DNA of 64,000 bases from Geomonas paludis (GCF_014193585.1 NZ_BLXY01000006.1:1-64000); one strand, 5' to 3'. Numbered from the stretch's first letter, positions 34,618-44,308 are shown. Program-made: numbers and translations. The notes: generated by a model from the sequence alone, not told the origin.

Positions 34618-35070
34618 TCACTTCTTCCCGGGCGTAGCGACGTAGCCGGCGCAGGTGCCGACCAGTTTCTCGTTGATCGCGTCCAGCATCTGCGCCTCGT
34701 CGGTGATCCCGGCGGCGGCGCCCAGGTTCAGGGCCAGCGGCAGGAGCCCCATCAGCAGGTTGCGCATGTTGCCGCACCCGGTGGCGCCGCCCAGCGCCTC
34801 GGAAACCTTGCGCTGCAGCCCGCGCCCGATCACGAAGCCGTTCAGCGCCGCCATCCTGGCGGAGACGTTGCGGCAGTCCGGGGTGGGGGACTTGCGGAAA
34901 TCGGCCTCGGCCGAAATGATCTTCATGGTGGCGACCTCGACCCGCACCTCGAGGAGCACGTCGTGGAAGCGGTCCTTCATGGTGGCGGTGAGCAGCGCCG
35001 TGCCGTCGGCCTGCTTCAAGACGCGGTACGAGATGTCCCGCTGGAAATCTTCCATGCTGTTCAGTTGCAT
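34618..35070 (-). CDS. DUF2889 domain protein
   Basis: A 150-residue protein with the DUF2889 pattern: YRVLKQADGTALLTATMKDRF, FHDVLLEVRVEVATMKIISAEADFRKSPTPDC, and GGATGCGNMRNLLMGLLPLA near the C-terminus. The function of the family is unknown. ATG 35070 (MQLNSMED) follows AAAAGGTAG; a GTG at 35115 would add 15 residues of doubtful value. Co-directional with the thiolase upstream. Confidence 0.75.
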   Translation of the reverse strand: MQLNSMEDFQRDISYRVLKQADGTALLTATMKDRFHDVLLEVRVEVATMKIISAEADFRKSPTPDCRNVSARMAALNGFVIGRGLQRKVSEALGGATGCGNMRNLLMGLLPLALNLGAAAGITDEAQMLDAINEKLVGTCAGYVATPGKK

Positions 35071-35225
35071 CGACACTACCTTTTCTACCTGGATATCCGT
35101 TCCTGGAGCCGCCACAGCGGCCGGTCCGTCGGGGGGAGAGTTTCGCCGCTTGGCCGGGATATGTCAAGCGAAAGTCGGGGGGAGCATCGATCCTGTCACG
35201 GACCGGGCACCGAGGGAAGCGTTTG

Positions 35226-36401
35226 CTACACCCGCTCCAGGATCGCCGCCACCGCCTCCCCCCCGCCGATACAGAGCGAGGCCAGGCCGTAGCGTTTCTG
35301 GCGCACCCGGAGTTCCCGCACCAGGGTGGCGACGAGCCTGGCGCCGCTGGCGCCGATGGGATGGCCGATGGCACAGGCCCCGCCGTTGACGTTGACCCTG
35401 GCGGGGTCCAGCCCCAACTCCCTGATCGCGATCAGGGGCACCGCGGCGAACGCCTCGTTGATCTCGAAGAGATCGATCTGGGACAGCTCCAGCCCTGCCC
35501 TGGCGCAGACGGTCCTGATGGCGCCGACCGGGGCGTCGGTGTAGTGGTCGGGATGCAGGCTGCAGGTGGCGTAGGCGACCAGCCGCGCCTTCGGGGCGAG
35601 CCCGAGGCGCTCGACCGCCTCCGCGCCGGCCAGCAGGGCAAAGGCGGCGCCGTCGCTGATGGTGGAGGCGTTGCCGGCGGTGATGGTCCCGTCCCGGCCG
35701 AAGGCGGGTTTGAGGTCCGCCATCCGTGCGATATCGGAGCGGAATGGTTCCTCGTCCTCCTCGACCACTTCCTTTCCGTGCCGCCCTTTCTTCACGACCG
35801 GCACGATCTCGTCGGCAAGAATCCCCTTGCTCACCGCCTCCTGCGCCAGGCGGTAGGAGCGCAGCGCGAACTCGTCCTGCGCCTCGCGCCCGAGCGCGTG
35901 CCGCTTCACGGCCTCCTCGGCGATTTCCCCCATGTGCCGCCCCGAGTAGGGGTCCTGGAGACCGTCGTAGAGCATGAGGTCCAGGAGCTGCCCGTGCCCC
36001 ATGCGGAACCCGTAGCGCGCCTTCTTCAGGAAGAAGGGGGCCTGGGACATGCTCTCCATGCCGCCGGCCAGCACGATTTCGGCGTCGCCGAGGGCGATGG
36101 CTCCCGCGGCCAGCATGATCGCCTTCAGCCCGCTGCCGCAGACCTTGTTGATGGTCATGGCGTGGGTGCTGTCGGGGATCCCGGCCCTCCGCATCGCCTG
36201 GCGCGCCGGTGCCTGGCCGCAGCCGCCGGAAAGGACCTGGCCGGCGATCACCTCGTCCACCGCCTCCGGCGCGACGCCGGTACGCTCCAACAGGGCCTGC
36301 AGTACCGGGGCTGCCAGGGCCGGCGCCTCCAGTTCGGACAGGACACCCCCGAAGGAACCAAAAGGAGTCCGCAACGCCTCGACCACGAATATGTCTTTCA
36401 T
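35226..36401 (-). CDS. acetyl-CoA C-acyltransferase (thiolase)
   Basis: A 391-residue thiolase. The nucleophile Cys88 is in NKVCGSGLKA, the His is in CAIGHPIGASGAR, and the second Cys is in SLCIGGGEAVA. It would condense or cleave acyl-CoA with CoA; biosynthetic acetoacetyl-CoA thiolase and degradative beta-ketothiolase cannot be told apart. I chose ATG 36401 (MKDIFVVEALRTPFG), which follows GGGGAGGGG. No hydroxyacyl-CoA dehydrogenase or crotonase gene is near. Confidence 0.92.
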   Translation of the reverse strand: MKDIFVVEALRTPFGSFGGVLSELEAPALAAPVLQALLERTGVAPEAVDEVIAGQVLSGGCGQAPARQAMRRAGIPDSTHAMTINKVCGSGLKAIMLAAGAIALGDAEIVLAGGMESMSQAPFFLKKARYGFRMGHGQLLDLMLYDGLQDPYSGRHMGEIAEEAVKRHALGREAQDEFALRSYRLAQEAVSKGILADEIVPVVKKGRHGKEVVEEDEEPFRSDIARMADLKPAFGRDGTITAGNASTISDGAAFALLAGAEAVERLGLAPKARLVAYATCSLHPDHYTDAPVGAIRTVCARAGLELSQIDLFEINEAFAAVPLIAIRELGLDPARVNVNGGACAIGHPIGASGARLVATLVRELRVRQKRYGLASLCIGGGEAVAAILERV

Positions 36402-36442
36402 GCCCCTCCCCCTTACGCTCTGTCGAGAAGAGAATCCCATTG

Positions 36443-36615
36443 GGCGAGATCTTCCGCCGCATGCTTCTACATCCCCTCTCCCTCCGGGAGAGGGCTAGGG
36501 TGAGGGCGTTGCCCAGGGCAGATTATCTGAGCCGGCATAGCCCTCACCCGCCCGTTGGGCACCCTCTCCCGGAGGGAGAGGGACTAGCTGAAGATGGTCG
36601 CTAATCAGGAAAGAG
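36443..36615. repeat. MITE-like element with terminal inverted repeats
   Basis: The outer ends GCGAGATCTTCCGCC and GAAGATGGTCGC are inverted copies. Inside are CTCTCCCTCCGGGAGAGGG followed by CTAGGGTGAGGG, and the opposite copy CCCTCACCCG... CTCTCCCGGAGGGAGAGGG. The element at 53487-53660 has the same order, and 6396-6468 has the right half. It separates the thiolase start from the M24 gene; no coding sequence is seen in it. Confidence 0.75.
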
Positions 36616-36679
36616 AATAAAATGTACCGGTTTTTGGTCATAACGCCAGCGGCCGCTGGCAAAACCATGCGGGGAATGA

Positions 36680-36710
36680 AAAGAAAAAGGGCAGCCGGTG
36701 AAAGCTGCCC
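36680..36710 (-). terminator. rho-independent terminator for the M24 gene
   Basis: On the minus strand GGGCAGC (36710-36704) pairs with GCTGCCC (36695-36689), followed by TTTTTCTTTT. It lies 25 bases after the M24 peptidase stop. Confidence 0.85.
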
Positions 36711-36735
36711 TAGAGAAGAAAGGCTGTGCCTGTGC

Positions 36736-37905
36736 TCAGAGGTAGACGATGTCATCGGGGAGGTCGCTCAGCCTGACGCCACCCGCCTCGCTTACGACAA
36801 AGGTGTTCTCTATGCCGATGACGCCCATGCCCGGGAACACGAACTTGGGCTCTATGGCCAAGGTCTGCCCGGCTTGAAGCGCCACCTTGAACCCTTGTGC
36901 CAGAACCGGGAACTCGTCCAGTTCAAGCCCCACGCCGTGACCCACGAACTTCGCGTTCTCGCCGGGGGCCCCCATGAAGTGGTCGGCCAGCCCCGCCGCC
37001 TGCGCCATCGCGGCGGCCTGAAGGAACAGCTCCTCGCAGATCGCCCCCGGCTTCAGATGCTCGGCCAGGTACGCCTGGATGGCCAGGGCGGTCCGGAAGG
37101 CATGTTCGAGCTCCGGGGCCAGCGTGCCGATCACGAAGAACCTGGTCATGTCGATGATGTAGCCGTTGAAGACGCCGGTGTAGTCGATGAGGATGGGGGC
37201 ATTGACGGGGATCAGTGCGGCGGAGGCCCCATGCGGGGAGGCGCTGGACATCCCCTCCCCGGTGACCGCCCCGTCGAAGAAGCCGGTGGCGCCGGCGGTG
37301 GCGGAGGAAACCGCCAGCCCCTGGAACAGTTCCTGGTTGAAGGCACGCATGCGCACGTACCCCTCTCCCCCGGCCTTCCTGAGCCGGTACTCGAACTCGG
37401 CAGCGAGGTCCACCTCGCGCATGCCGGCTTTGAGAAAGCCCGGCACCTCGCGGAACACGCCGGCCAGCTGCGTCCCGCAGTAGCGGATCTGTTCCAGCTC
37501 CCACGGCGACTTGACCGAGCGGACCTCGCGGTTGACGGCGGAGACGTCGACGAAGTTGCGGCCGGGCAGGAGCTTCTGGTAGTAGTTCAACTGCTGTACC
37601 GGGGCGACGTCGAAGGTGAAGCCGATGCTAGCGGCATCTGCACCGAACTCCCCGGGGAACTCCTTGCTGGAGGGAAAGGGGCGGGTGTCCCCGATGCAGC
37701 TTTCCTCTTTCCCCCTGGCGAAGCTCTTGCGTACCCAAAGACGCGGCTCGCCGGTGGCCGGGACCCAGAGGGTCGAGTTCTGGCGGGTGCCGGAAAAATA
37801 GTAGACGTCGATGGGGTGGATGAAGAGGGCCCCGTCCATCCCGTTGTCCCGCAGCGCGTCCTGCAGCCTCGCGATGCGCTGTTGCGATTCCTCCCTGGTC
37901 AGCAT
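36736..37905 (-). CDS. M24-family (Xaa-Pro) aminopeptidase
   Basis: A 389-residue creatinase/prolidase-type protein with an N-terminal creatinase domain (1-150) and the pita-bread metallopeptidase domain. All five metal ligands are seen: two Asp in LIDYTGVFNGYIIDMTR, His in VGHGVGLELDE, Glu in AIEPKFVFP and Glu in GIENTF. It would remove an N-terminal residue before proline in peptides. The ATG follows GGGAGG. It lies 24 bases after the kinase gene, so the two may share a transcript that ends at the terminator at 36680. Confidence 0.88.
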   Translation of the reverse strand: MLTREESQQRIARLQDALRDNGMDGALFIHPIDVYYFSGTRQNSTLWVPATGEPRLWVRKSFARGKEESCIGDTRPFPSSKEFPGEFGADAASIGFTFDVAPVQQLNYYQKLLPGRNFVDVSAVNREVRSVKSPWELEQIRYCGTQLAGVFREVPGFLKAGMREVDLAAEFEYRLRKAGGEGYVRMRAFNQELFQGLAVSSATAGATGFFDGAVTGEGMSSASPHGASAALIPVNAPILIDYTGVFNGYIIDMTRFFVIGTLAPELEHAFRTALAIQAYLAEHLKPGAICEELFLQAAAMAQAAGLADHFMGAPGENAKFVGHGVGLELDEFPVLAQGFKVALQAGQTLAIEPKFVFPGMGVIGIENTFVVSEAGGVRLSDLPDDIVYL

Positions 37906-37929
37906 CCGTCCTCCCTGGTGTGCCGGCCT

Positions 37930-39519
37930 CTAGCCGAGCGTGAAGAAAAATGTGGCGCCACTGCCGGGCTCGGCCTCGGCCCAGATCTGGCCGCCGTGGC
38001 GCTGGATGATGCGCTGCACGCTGGCCAGGCCGATGCCGGTCCCCTTGAAGTCCTCCGGGTCGTGCAGGCGCTGGAACGGCTTGAACAGCTCCGAGGCATG
38101 GCTCATGTCGAACCCGGCGCCGTTGTCGCGTATGAAAAAGGCGTCCCGCCCCTGGTGCTGCACCGTGCCGAATTCGAGCCGGGCCTCTTCCTTCTTGGCC
38201 GAGTACTTCCAGGCGTTGCCCAGCAGGTTGTCCAGCACCACCCGCAGCAGCTGGGGATCCGCATCGGCAACGAGCCCCGGCTGGACCACGCACTCCGCGC
38301 GGCGCTGCGGGTCGGAAAGCCTCAGCTCGGCGAGGATCTCCCCGGCCAGTCCGCTCACGTCCACCAGTTCGCGGTTGAGGGACACGCTGTAGCGGCGCGA
38401 GAAGTTGAGCAGGGTGTCGATGAGGTGGTTCATCTTGATGCTGCCGTTGATGATCTCCTGCACGTAGTCCCGGCACTGCGCTTCCAGCTGCTGCCCGTAC
38501 AGTTCCATGATCACCTGGGCAAAGCCGTAGATGGCGGTGAGGGGGCGCCGCAGGTCGTGGGAGACGGTGTAGTTGAAGGCTTCCAGTTCCTCGTTGGCGG
38601 TCTCCAGTTCGAGGGCGCGCGCGGAGAGGTGGGTATGGAGCACCTCGATCTCCTCCGCGGCCTGCTTGCGGCGGGTGACGTCGGAAATCATGGCGAAAGA
38701 GCCCTGGAATACGCCGCTGGCGTCGTGGATGGGCTTGGCCGATACGCTGGCCCAGACCCTGGTGCCGTCCTTGCGCACCAGGATGGTTTCGTAGTGTTCG
38801 GAGACGCCGTTTTCGCGGCTTTTCTGGCGGGCGGCGGTTTCGTCGTGCAGCGCCTGGTCCACGAGCTCCAGGAAGGGGCGCCCCAGCAGGTCGACCACCT
38901 CGTACCCCAGCATGTCGGCGAACTGGCGGTTGAGGTAGGAAAGGCAACCGATGCGGTCGGCGGCGACGATGGATTCCTGCGAGGTCTCCACGATCATCCG
39001 GAAGCGGGCTTCGCTCTCCTTGAGCGCCTTCTCGGCCGCCTTCCACTCGGTGACGTCGATCATGACGGCCAGGGACCGGGAGACGGCGCCCTGCGCATCC
39101 CGCTCGGCAGCGGCGCTCAGGAGGACGTCGATCACCGCGCCGTTTTTCTTGACCAGCTGGTACTCTACGTTGCGGCAATAGCCGTCACGGAAAAACTGCG
39201 GCAGCACCGTTTCCACGGCGTAGCGCTGCGAGGCGGGGGTAAGGAAATCGATGGAACGGCGCCCCAGCACCTCCTCCCGGGAGTAGCCCAGCACTTCGGT
39301 CCAGTAGTTGCTGACGCCGAGCAGCAGGCCGTTGCGGTCGATGGAGTGCAGCATGACCGGCGTGTCGCTGTAGAGGCAGCGGGAGCAGCGCGGCGCCTGG
39401 TCCTGCCCCTCCAGGGCCTCCTGCTGCTCTTTCATTATCCGGCGCAGCGCGGCATTTTCAGCCTGCAGCCTGGCCACCTCGGCCTGGAGATCGCCTGCGG
39501 TTGTCACTTCGTCTTTCAT
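37930..39519 (-). CDS. double-PAS sensor histidine kinase
   Basis: A 529-residue soluble kinase. A short N-terminal coiled coil (8-40) and a CSRC pair (45-48) are followed by PAS1 (about 50-160), PAS2 (165-290), HisKA with phospho-His321 in TVSHDLRRPLTAI, and HATPase_c with DNGAGFD and GTGIGLASVQRIIQRHGG. The HisKA and ATPase wording matches the phytochrome-like group. There is no membrane segment, so it senses a cytoplasmic signal. No receiver gene is adjacent. Confidence 0.9.
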   Translation of the reverse strand: MKDEVTTAGDLQAEVARLQAENAALRRIMKEQQEALEGQDQAPRCSRCLYSDTPVMLHSIDRNGLLLGVSNYWTEVLGYSREEVLGRRSIDFLTPASQRYAVETVLPQFFRDGYCRNVEYQLVKKNGAVIDVLLSAAAERDAQGAVSRSLAVMIDVTEWKAAEKALKESEARFRMIVETSQESIVAADRIGCLSYLNRQFADMLGYEVVDLLGRPFLELVDQALHDETAARQKSRENGVSEHYETILVRKDGTRVWASVSAKPIHDASGVFQGSFAMISDVTRRKQAAEEIEVLHTHLSARALELETANEELEAFNYTVSHDLRRPLTAIYGFAQVIMELYGQQLEAQCRDYVQEIINGSIKMNHLIDTLLNFSRRYSVSLNRELVDVSGLAGEILAELRLSDPQRRAECVVQPGLVADADPQLLRVVLDNLLGNAWKYSAKKEEARLEFGTVQHQGRDAFFIRDNGAGFDMSHASELFKPFQRLHDPEDFKGTGIGLASVQRIIQRHGGQIWAEAEPGSGATFFFTLG

Positions 39520-39665
39520 AACAACTCCGGCACTGGAAGTAACGTTGGGGTGTTGATTTGTTTACGCTTTGTCGAGCAAACTGTCAACTGAATTCACCTG
39601 CAAAATCGCGGGAATTGGCAGGGCAACCTGGCGATAACAATAGCAATGTTGCCGGCTGCTCCCTT

Positions 39666-39677
39666 TTTGTATACAAA
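39666..39677. promoter_or_regulatory. palindrome TTTGTATACAAA in a divergent gap
   Basis: A perfect 12-base palindrome between the kinase gene (minus) and the thioesterase gene (plus). It could be an operator; no regulator can be named. Confidence 0.35.
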
Positions 39678-39728
39678 GACGCGATGGCTCTTTATTTCCG
39701 GAAAAAAGTCTGCTAAGGTTACCCCTGC

Positions 39729-39744
39729 TTTACGTGTACGTAAA
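39729..39744 (+). promoter_or_regulatory. operator-like inverted repeat before the thioesterase gene
   Basis: TTTACGT and ACGTAAA, separated by two bases, lie 19 bases before the GTG start of the hotdog thioesterase. The position fits a repressor site. The repressor is unknown. Confidence 0.4.
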
Positions 39745-39762
39745 CCAGCAAGGAGAAAGACA

Positions 39763-40245
39763 GTGCCCAATTCAACCGTACTGAAAGCTTGTGAACAGAC
39801 CGAGATCGACCTCAGCGGCGCAGCCGACTGGGTCCCCTTCGACGCACCGGCCCTGGTGGGAGACTCCCTGCGTTTCGTTTCCGGGGACTCCCGCGGCGAC
39901 CGTTTCCGGGCCCGCTACTACCGGGACGCCGAGCAGCATCTGCATGCCCGTTTCTGGCTCGGCCCCGAGGCCGAGGGCCCTCCGGGACACGCCCACGGCG
40001 GTGCCGTGGCAGCCATCATGGACGAGGCCCTGGGCCTTGCCGCCTGGGCCGCCGGGTATCCCATCGTGGTGGGGAACCTCAACGTGAGCTTCCGTAACAT
40101 GCTGCCGCTCAGGAAGGTGGTGACGGTGGAAAGCAGGGTCGTTTCCGTGGAAGGCAGGAAGATCATGGTGCACGGCCGCATCTTTCGCGGCGAAAAGACC
40201 TTCGCCGAAGCCCAGTGCCTGTGCATCACCATCCCCGGCAAGTAG
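39763..40245 (+). CDS. hotdog-fold thioesterase (PaaI-like)
   Basis: A 160-residue single hotdog domain. The motif HAHGGAVAAIMDEALGLAAW with the helix-capping HGG(x)ID/ED pattern, NLNVSFRNMLPL and VTVESRVVSVEGRKIMVHGRI are typical for PaaI/YigI-type acyl-CoA thioesterases. The substrate is unknown. I chose GTG 39763 because AAGGAG lies seven bases before it; the frame upstream to 39646 crosses the palindromes and is not conserved-looking. Confidence 0.8.
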   Translation: MPNSTVLKACEQTEIDLSGAADWVPFDAPALVGDSLRFVSGDSRGDRFRARYYRDAEQHLHARFWLGPEAEGPPGHAHGGAVAAIMDEALGLAAWAAGYPIVVGNLNVSFRNMLPLRKVVTVESRVVSVEGRKIMVHGRIFRGEKTFAEAQCLCITIPGK

Positions 40246-40254
40246 ACTGATCAC

Positions 40255-40278
40255 TGCGGCGGCGCCAGCGCCGCCGCA
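40255..40278 (+). other. strong hairpin without a T-tract
   Basis: TGCGGCGGCG pairs with CGCCGCCGCA around a 4-base loop, nine bases after the thioesterase stop. There is no run of T after it, so it may be an RNA-stability element or a weak terminator. Confidence 0.4.
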
Positions 40279-40421
40279 GCAACTTCTCCGCTCCATTTCT
40301 CTCTCCAGCTACCGCTGAACCTCCCCTTGCCCTGTTTCAACCGCGCCGGATGTCATGCCTGCACCGCAGCTCCCCGCAGTGCGCCTTCTTTTTTCGCAAA
40401 GTCCACGCTGCAATCTCCCAT

Positions 40422-40448
40422 TCAATTTCCCGCGCTGGTTACCGATAA
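40422..40448 (+). promoter_or_regulatory. FliA (sigma-28)-like promoter for the Cys-PAS chemoreceptor
   Basis: TCAA (40422-40425), a 15-base spacer and ACCGATAA (40441-40448), against the consensus TAAA-N15-GCCGATAA. The transcript would have an 80-base leader before the ATG at 40538, which has a GGGAGAAA site. Confidence 0.5.
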
Positions 40449-40537
40449 ATTGTCACAGTACACATCTTGGGTCCGGTCAACTGTGTCAGCAGCAGCGCAC
40501 GACACTGTGGAACCACGGGCAGCAAAGGGAGAAATGA

Positions 40538-43500
40538 ATGAAGATAAAAGGATTCAAAGACTGGAGCATTGCCGCAAAGGTATTGAGCATCTCGCTGGCC
40601 ACCGTCGTCATCATAGCGGCAGTGAACTTCCTGTACCTGTTGCCCACAATGCAGGACAGGATCCTGGCTGAGAGAGAGGATACCTTGAAAGCGGTGGTCG
40701 ACCTGCCGATAGAACTGATCGCGGAATACGACCAGAGGGTCCAGAAAGGGGAGTTCACGCCGGAAGAAGCTAAGAAGCGCGCCATGGAGCGCATCAAGAA
40801 CATGCGCTACGCGGGCGACGAATACTTCTGGATCAACGACGTGAACGCGGTCATGCTCATGCACCCCATCAAGCCGGAATTGAACGGCAAGGACCAGAGC
40901 GCCACCAAGGATCCGACCGGGAAACAGCTCTTTGTCGAGATGGCCAACGTCGCCAGGAACAAGGGGGGCGGCGTGGTCGAGTACCGCTGGCCCAAACCCG
41001 GCTCCACCGTGCCGGTGGCGAAGCTCTCCTACGTGAAGCTGTACAAGCCGTGGGGATGGGTGGTAGGGACCGGCCTCTACATGGACGACCTGCACCAGGT
41101 GATCGCGGAGATGCGCTGGAAGATGGGGGCCATCACCCTGGGGATCGCGGCGGCGGTGCTGCTGCTGGGTTACCTGGTGGCGTCACGGATCAGCCGGAAC
41201 ATCAACAGGCTGATCAAGGTCGCCGACGAACTGGCGCTGGGCAACGTGGACGTCGTCATCGAGAGCGATTCCCGCGACGAGGCCGGCAACCTCTCCCACG
41301 CCTTTGCCAGGATGGTGGACAACATCGCCGAGGCTGCCAGGGCCGCTGAGAAGGTGGCTGCCGGAGACCTGTCGGTCCAGCTGCAGCCCAAGTCCGAGAA
41401 GGATGTGCTGGCCACCAACCTCAACGTCACCATCGCCGCGGTCCAGGCCATGGCCGGCGACGCCAACATGCTGGCCAAGGCCGCCATGGAGGGGAGGCTG
41501 ACCGAGCGCGCCGACGCAACTCGGCACCAGGGTGAGTACCGCAGGATCATCGAGGGGGTCAACGCCACCATGGCGCGCCTGGTCGGGCTGCTGGACGCCA
41601 TGCCGGCGCCGGCCATGATCGTGGACCGCGACTTCAGCGTCATGTACATGAACGAGCTCGGCGCCAAGGTAGGGGGCAAGACCCAGGCCCAGGTCGTCGG
41701 CACCAAGTGCTACGACCACTTCAAGACCAGCGACTGCGGCAGCACCAACTGCGCCTGCGGCAGGGCGATGCAGACCGGGGCCATGGCGAGCTCGGAAACC
41801 GACGCGCACCCCTCGGCGGGGCTCGATCTCGACATCGCCTACACCGGCCTCCCCATCCACGACGACAGCGGCCGGGTCATCGGGGCCTTCGAGGTGGTGA
41901 CCGACCAGACCGCGGTCAAGCAGGCGGCGAGGCTGGCGAAGAAGATCAGCGACTACCAGGAGCTGGAGACCAGGAAGCTGGTGCACGGCCTGGACAAGCT
42001 GGCCAAGGGAGACGTCGAGTTCTCCATCTCGACCGCCGAGGCCGACGCCGACACCGGCGAGGCGAAGCAGATCTTCGATGCGCTCGCCGCCGCGGTCAAC
42101 GGCTGCGTCGAGGTCATCAAGACCCTGAACACGGACACCGCCGAACTGTCCCAGGCGGCGCTGGAAGGAAGGCTCACCACCCGCGCCGACTCGCACAAAC
42201 ACCAGGGGGCGTACCGCGACATCGTGCAGGGGGTGAACGACACGCTTTCCACCATGGTCGGGTTCATGGACAACATGCCCGCCCCCGCCATGATCATCGA
42301 CAACGATTTCACCGTTTTGTACATGAACCAGCTGGGCGCCAAGGTCGGCGGCAAGAGCCAGGCCCAGGTCATCGGTACCAAGTGCTACGACCACTTCAAG
42401 ACCAGCGACTGCAGGACCGCCAACTGCGCCTGTGCCAAGGCCATCACCACCGGCCTCGATGCGACCCACGAGACCGACGCCCACCCCTCCGCCGGCCTCG
42501 ACCTGGACATCAGCTACACCGGCGTTCCCATCAAGGACAGGGAGGGCAAGGTCATCGGCGCCTTCGAGGTGGTCACCGACCTGACCTCGGTGAAGACGGC
42601 CGCACGCCAGGCCAAGAAGATCGCCGATTACCAGGAACGCGAGACCCAAAAGCTCGTCGAGGGACTGGGCAGGCTGGCGCTGGGCGACGTCAACATAACC
42701 CTCAGCACCGAGCCCGCCGACAGCGACACCACCGCGGTGAAGCACACCTTCGACACCCTGGCCCAGGCGGTGAACAGTTCCGCGCAGGCCAACCGCAACA
42801 TCTCACAGGTCGCCCAGCAGATCGCGGCCGGGGACCTGACCCTGAAGCTCGTGGAGCGCTCCCCCGAAGACCAGCTCATGATCGCGCTGAAGGCGATGCT
42901 GGCCAAGCTGAACGAGGTGGTCACCGACGTCAAGGGTGCCGCCGACAACGTGGCATCGGGGAGCCAGGAACTCTCCTCCAGCTCCGAGCAGATGTCGCAG
43001 GGGGCCAGCGAGCAGGCGGCGGCCGCCGAGGAGGTCTCCTCCTCCATGGAAGAGATGAGCTCCAACATCAGGCAGAACGCGGACAACGCCCTGCAGACCG
43101 AGAAGATCGCCTCCAAGTCGGCCAAGGACGCCAAGGAGGGGGGCGAAGCCGTCTCGCACACCGTTTCGGCCATGAAGGAGATCGCGGGCAAGATCTCCAT
43201 CATCGAGGAGATCGCCCGCCAGACCAACCTGCTGGCACTGAACGCCGCCATCGAGGCGGCCCGCGCCGGCGAGCACGGCAAGGGCTTCGCGGTGGTGGCA
43301 AGCGAAGTGCGAAAACTGGCCGAACGGAGCCAGCGTGCGGCGGCAGAGATCTCGCAGCTCTCCTCCAGCAGCGTCGAGATCGCGGAACGTGCCGGCAGCA
43401 TGCTGAACCAGATGGTCCCCGATATCCAGAGAACGGCGGAGCTGGTCATGGAGATCTCTGCCGCCTGCCGCGAGCAGGACACCGGCGCGGAGCAGATCAA

Positions 43501-43825
43501 CAAGGCGATCCAGCAGCTCGACCAGGTCATCCAGCAGAACGCCTCGGCAGCCGAGGAGATGTCCTCGACCGCGGAAGAACTCTCCAGCCAGGCGGAGCAG
43601 TTGCAGGGATCCATCGCCTTCTTCAAGGTGGAGGGCGCCAACGCACCGCCCACGCTGCACGGACTGAAGCAGGAGCCGCCACAGCATAAGTCCAAGCCGG
43701 TGACGCGCAAAAAGGCCCTGACACAGTCAGTGCCACGGGTGCCGGTCCAGACCAAGCGGTCAGTCGTAGCAAGCGGACTGGCATTGGAGATGGATCAGGA
43801 CGATTCCGCCTTCGAAAAATTCTAA
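40538..43825 (+). CDS. large chemoreceptor with sCache sensor and two Cys-rich PAS domains
   Basis: A 1095-residue transducer. TM1 is at about 14-35. The periplasmic sCache_2-type sensor spans 36-190 ([32 protein letters not shown]), TM2 is at about 196-216, then HAMP. Two near-identical PAS modules (about 350-460 and 575-685) each carry Cys-x8-Cys-x4-Cys-x-Cys (391/400/405/407 and 616/625/630/632), and HAMP-like linkers lie between them. The signalling domain is at about 800-1030 with [21 protein letters not shown]. The Cys sets could bind a metal, an Fe-S cluster or act as a thiol redox switch. The signalling half nearly matches the receptor at 27931. Confidence 0.93.
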   Translation: MKIKGFKDWSIAAKVLSISLATVVIIAAVNFLYLLPTMQDRILAEREDTLKAVVDLPIELIAEYDQRVQKGEFTPEEAKKRAMERIKNMRYAGDEYFWINDVNAVMLMHPIKPELNGKDQSATKDPTGKQLFVEMANVARNKGGGVVEYRWPKPGSTVPVAKLSYVKLYKPWGWVVGTGLYMDDLHQVIAEMRWKMGAITLGIAAAVLLLGYLVASRISRNINRLIKVADELALGNVDVVIESDSRDEAGNLSHAFARMVDNIAEAARAAEKVAAGDLSVQLQPKSEKDVLATNLNVTIAAVQAMAGDANMLAKAAMEGRLTERADATRHQGEYRRIIEGVNATMARLVGLLDAMPAPAMIVDRDFSVMYMNELGAKVGGKTQAQVVGTKCYDHFKTSDCGSTNCACGRAMQTGAMASSETDAHPSAGLDLDIAYTGLPIHDDSGRVIGAFEVVTDQTAVKQAARLAKKISDYQELETRKLVHGLDKLAKGDVEFSISTAEADADTGEAKQIFDALAAAVNGCVEVIKTLNTDTAELSQAALEGRLTTRADSHKHQGAYRDIVQGVNDTLSTMVGFMDNMPAPAMIIDNDFTVLYMNQLGAKVGGKSQAQVIGTKCYDHFKTSDCRTANCACAKAITTGLDATHETDAHPSAGLDLDISYTGVPIKDREGKVIGAFEVVTDLTSVKTAARQAKKIADYQERETQKLVEGLGRLALGDVNITLSTEPADSDTTAVKHTFDTLAQAVNSSAQANRNISQVAQQIAAGDLTLKLVERSPEDQLMIALKAMLAKLNEVVTDVKGAADNVASGSQELSSSSEQMSQGASEQAAAAEEVSSSMEEMSSNIRQNADNALQTEKIASKSAKDAKEGGEAVSHTVSAMKEIAGKISIIEEIARQTNLLALNAAIEAARAGEHGKGFAVVASEVRKLAERSQRAAAEISQLSSSSVEIAERAGSMLNQMVPDIQRTAELVMEISAACREQDTGAEQINKAIQQLDQVIQQNASAAEEMSSTAEELSSQAEQLQGSIAFFKVEGANAPPTLHGLKQEPPQHKSKPVTRKKALTQSVPRVPVQTKRSVVASGLALEMDQDDSAFEKF

Positions 43826-43844
43826 TCAACTACCTGCAGCGGAA

Positions 43845-43882
43845 AGGCAGCACCGACAGCACCGGTGCTGCCTTGTTTTTTT
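43845..43882 (+). terminator. rho-independent terminator
   Basis: AGGCAGCACCG (43845-43855) pairs with CGGTGCTGCCT (43863-43873), then TGTTTTTTT. It ends the chemoreceptor transcript. Confidence 0.9.
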
Positions 43883-43978
43883 GGATTTTTTGCTTCAGAA
43901 AAAACGGCCGGCGCCGATAACGGGAACTGTTGCTCGAAACTCTGAAAGGAGGCCCGCCGGTCGGGCCAGCCGCCATTC

Positions 43979-44296
43979 ATGGAAAAGACTCCCTTCGTAG
44001 TGCTGCTGTTTGCTGCCATTGCCGTCCTGTTCGCGTTGAATCCCGGAATCCGCAAGGCCAGCCAACAAGGACGCTGCGAAATCTCCATCTACCAGTACTC
44101 ACAGTTACATGCGGCGATGCAGCGCTATCCCGAAATCTCCGACATGGCACTCAACGAACTGACAGGAGAACGGGTCAACCTGTCTCAGTACAACAGGATC
44201 ATGCAGAGAGTCGATCTCATCAAACTCAGCGACGCCCGACGCATGACCGCACACAATGGCGCAGTCCTGCCAGTCAAAGCACTAGCGAAAAATTAA
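43979..44296 (+). CDS. small secreted or membrane-anchored protein, 105 residues
   Basis: The N-terminus is a hydrophobic helix (VVLLFAAIAVLFALNPGI, about 7-24) that could be a signal anchor. The rest is soluble and polar (SIYQYSQLHAAMQRYPEISDMALNELTGERVNLSQYNRI). I do not recognise it. No clear Shine-Dalgarno sequence precedes ATG 43979 (a GGAGG lies 30 bases upstream, followed by a GGCCCG/CGGGCC hairpin). AT content is higher than in its neighbours, which may mean recent arrival. Confidence 0.55.
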   Translation: MEKTPFVVLLFAAIAVLFALNPGIRKASQQGRCEISIYQYSQLHAAMQRYPEISDMALNELTGERVNLSQYNRIMQRVDLIKLSDARRMTAHNGAVLPVKALAKN

Positions 44297-44308
44297 ACAG
44301 ATTTTTTA

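Noticed and set aside
36622..39591. A 989-residue open frame on the plus strand
   Set aside because: Antisense to the M24 peptidase and PAS kinase, both of which have clear motifs and ribosome-binding sites.
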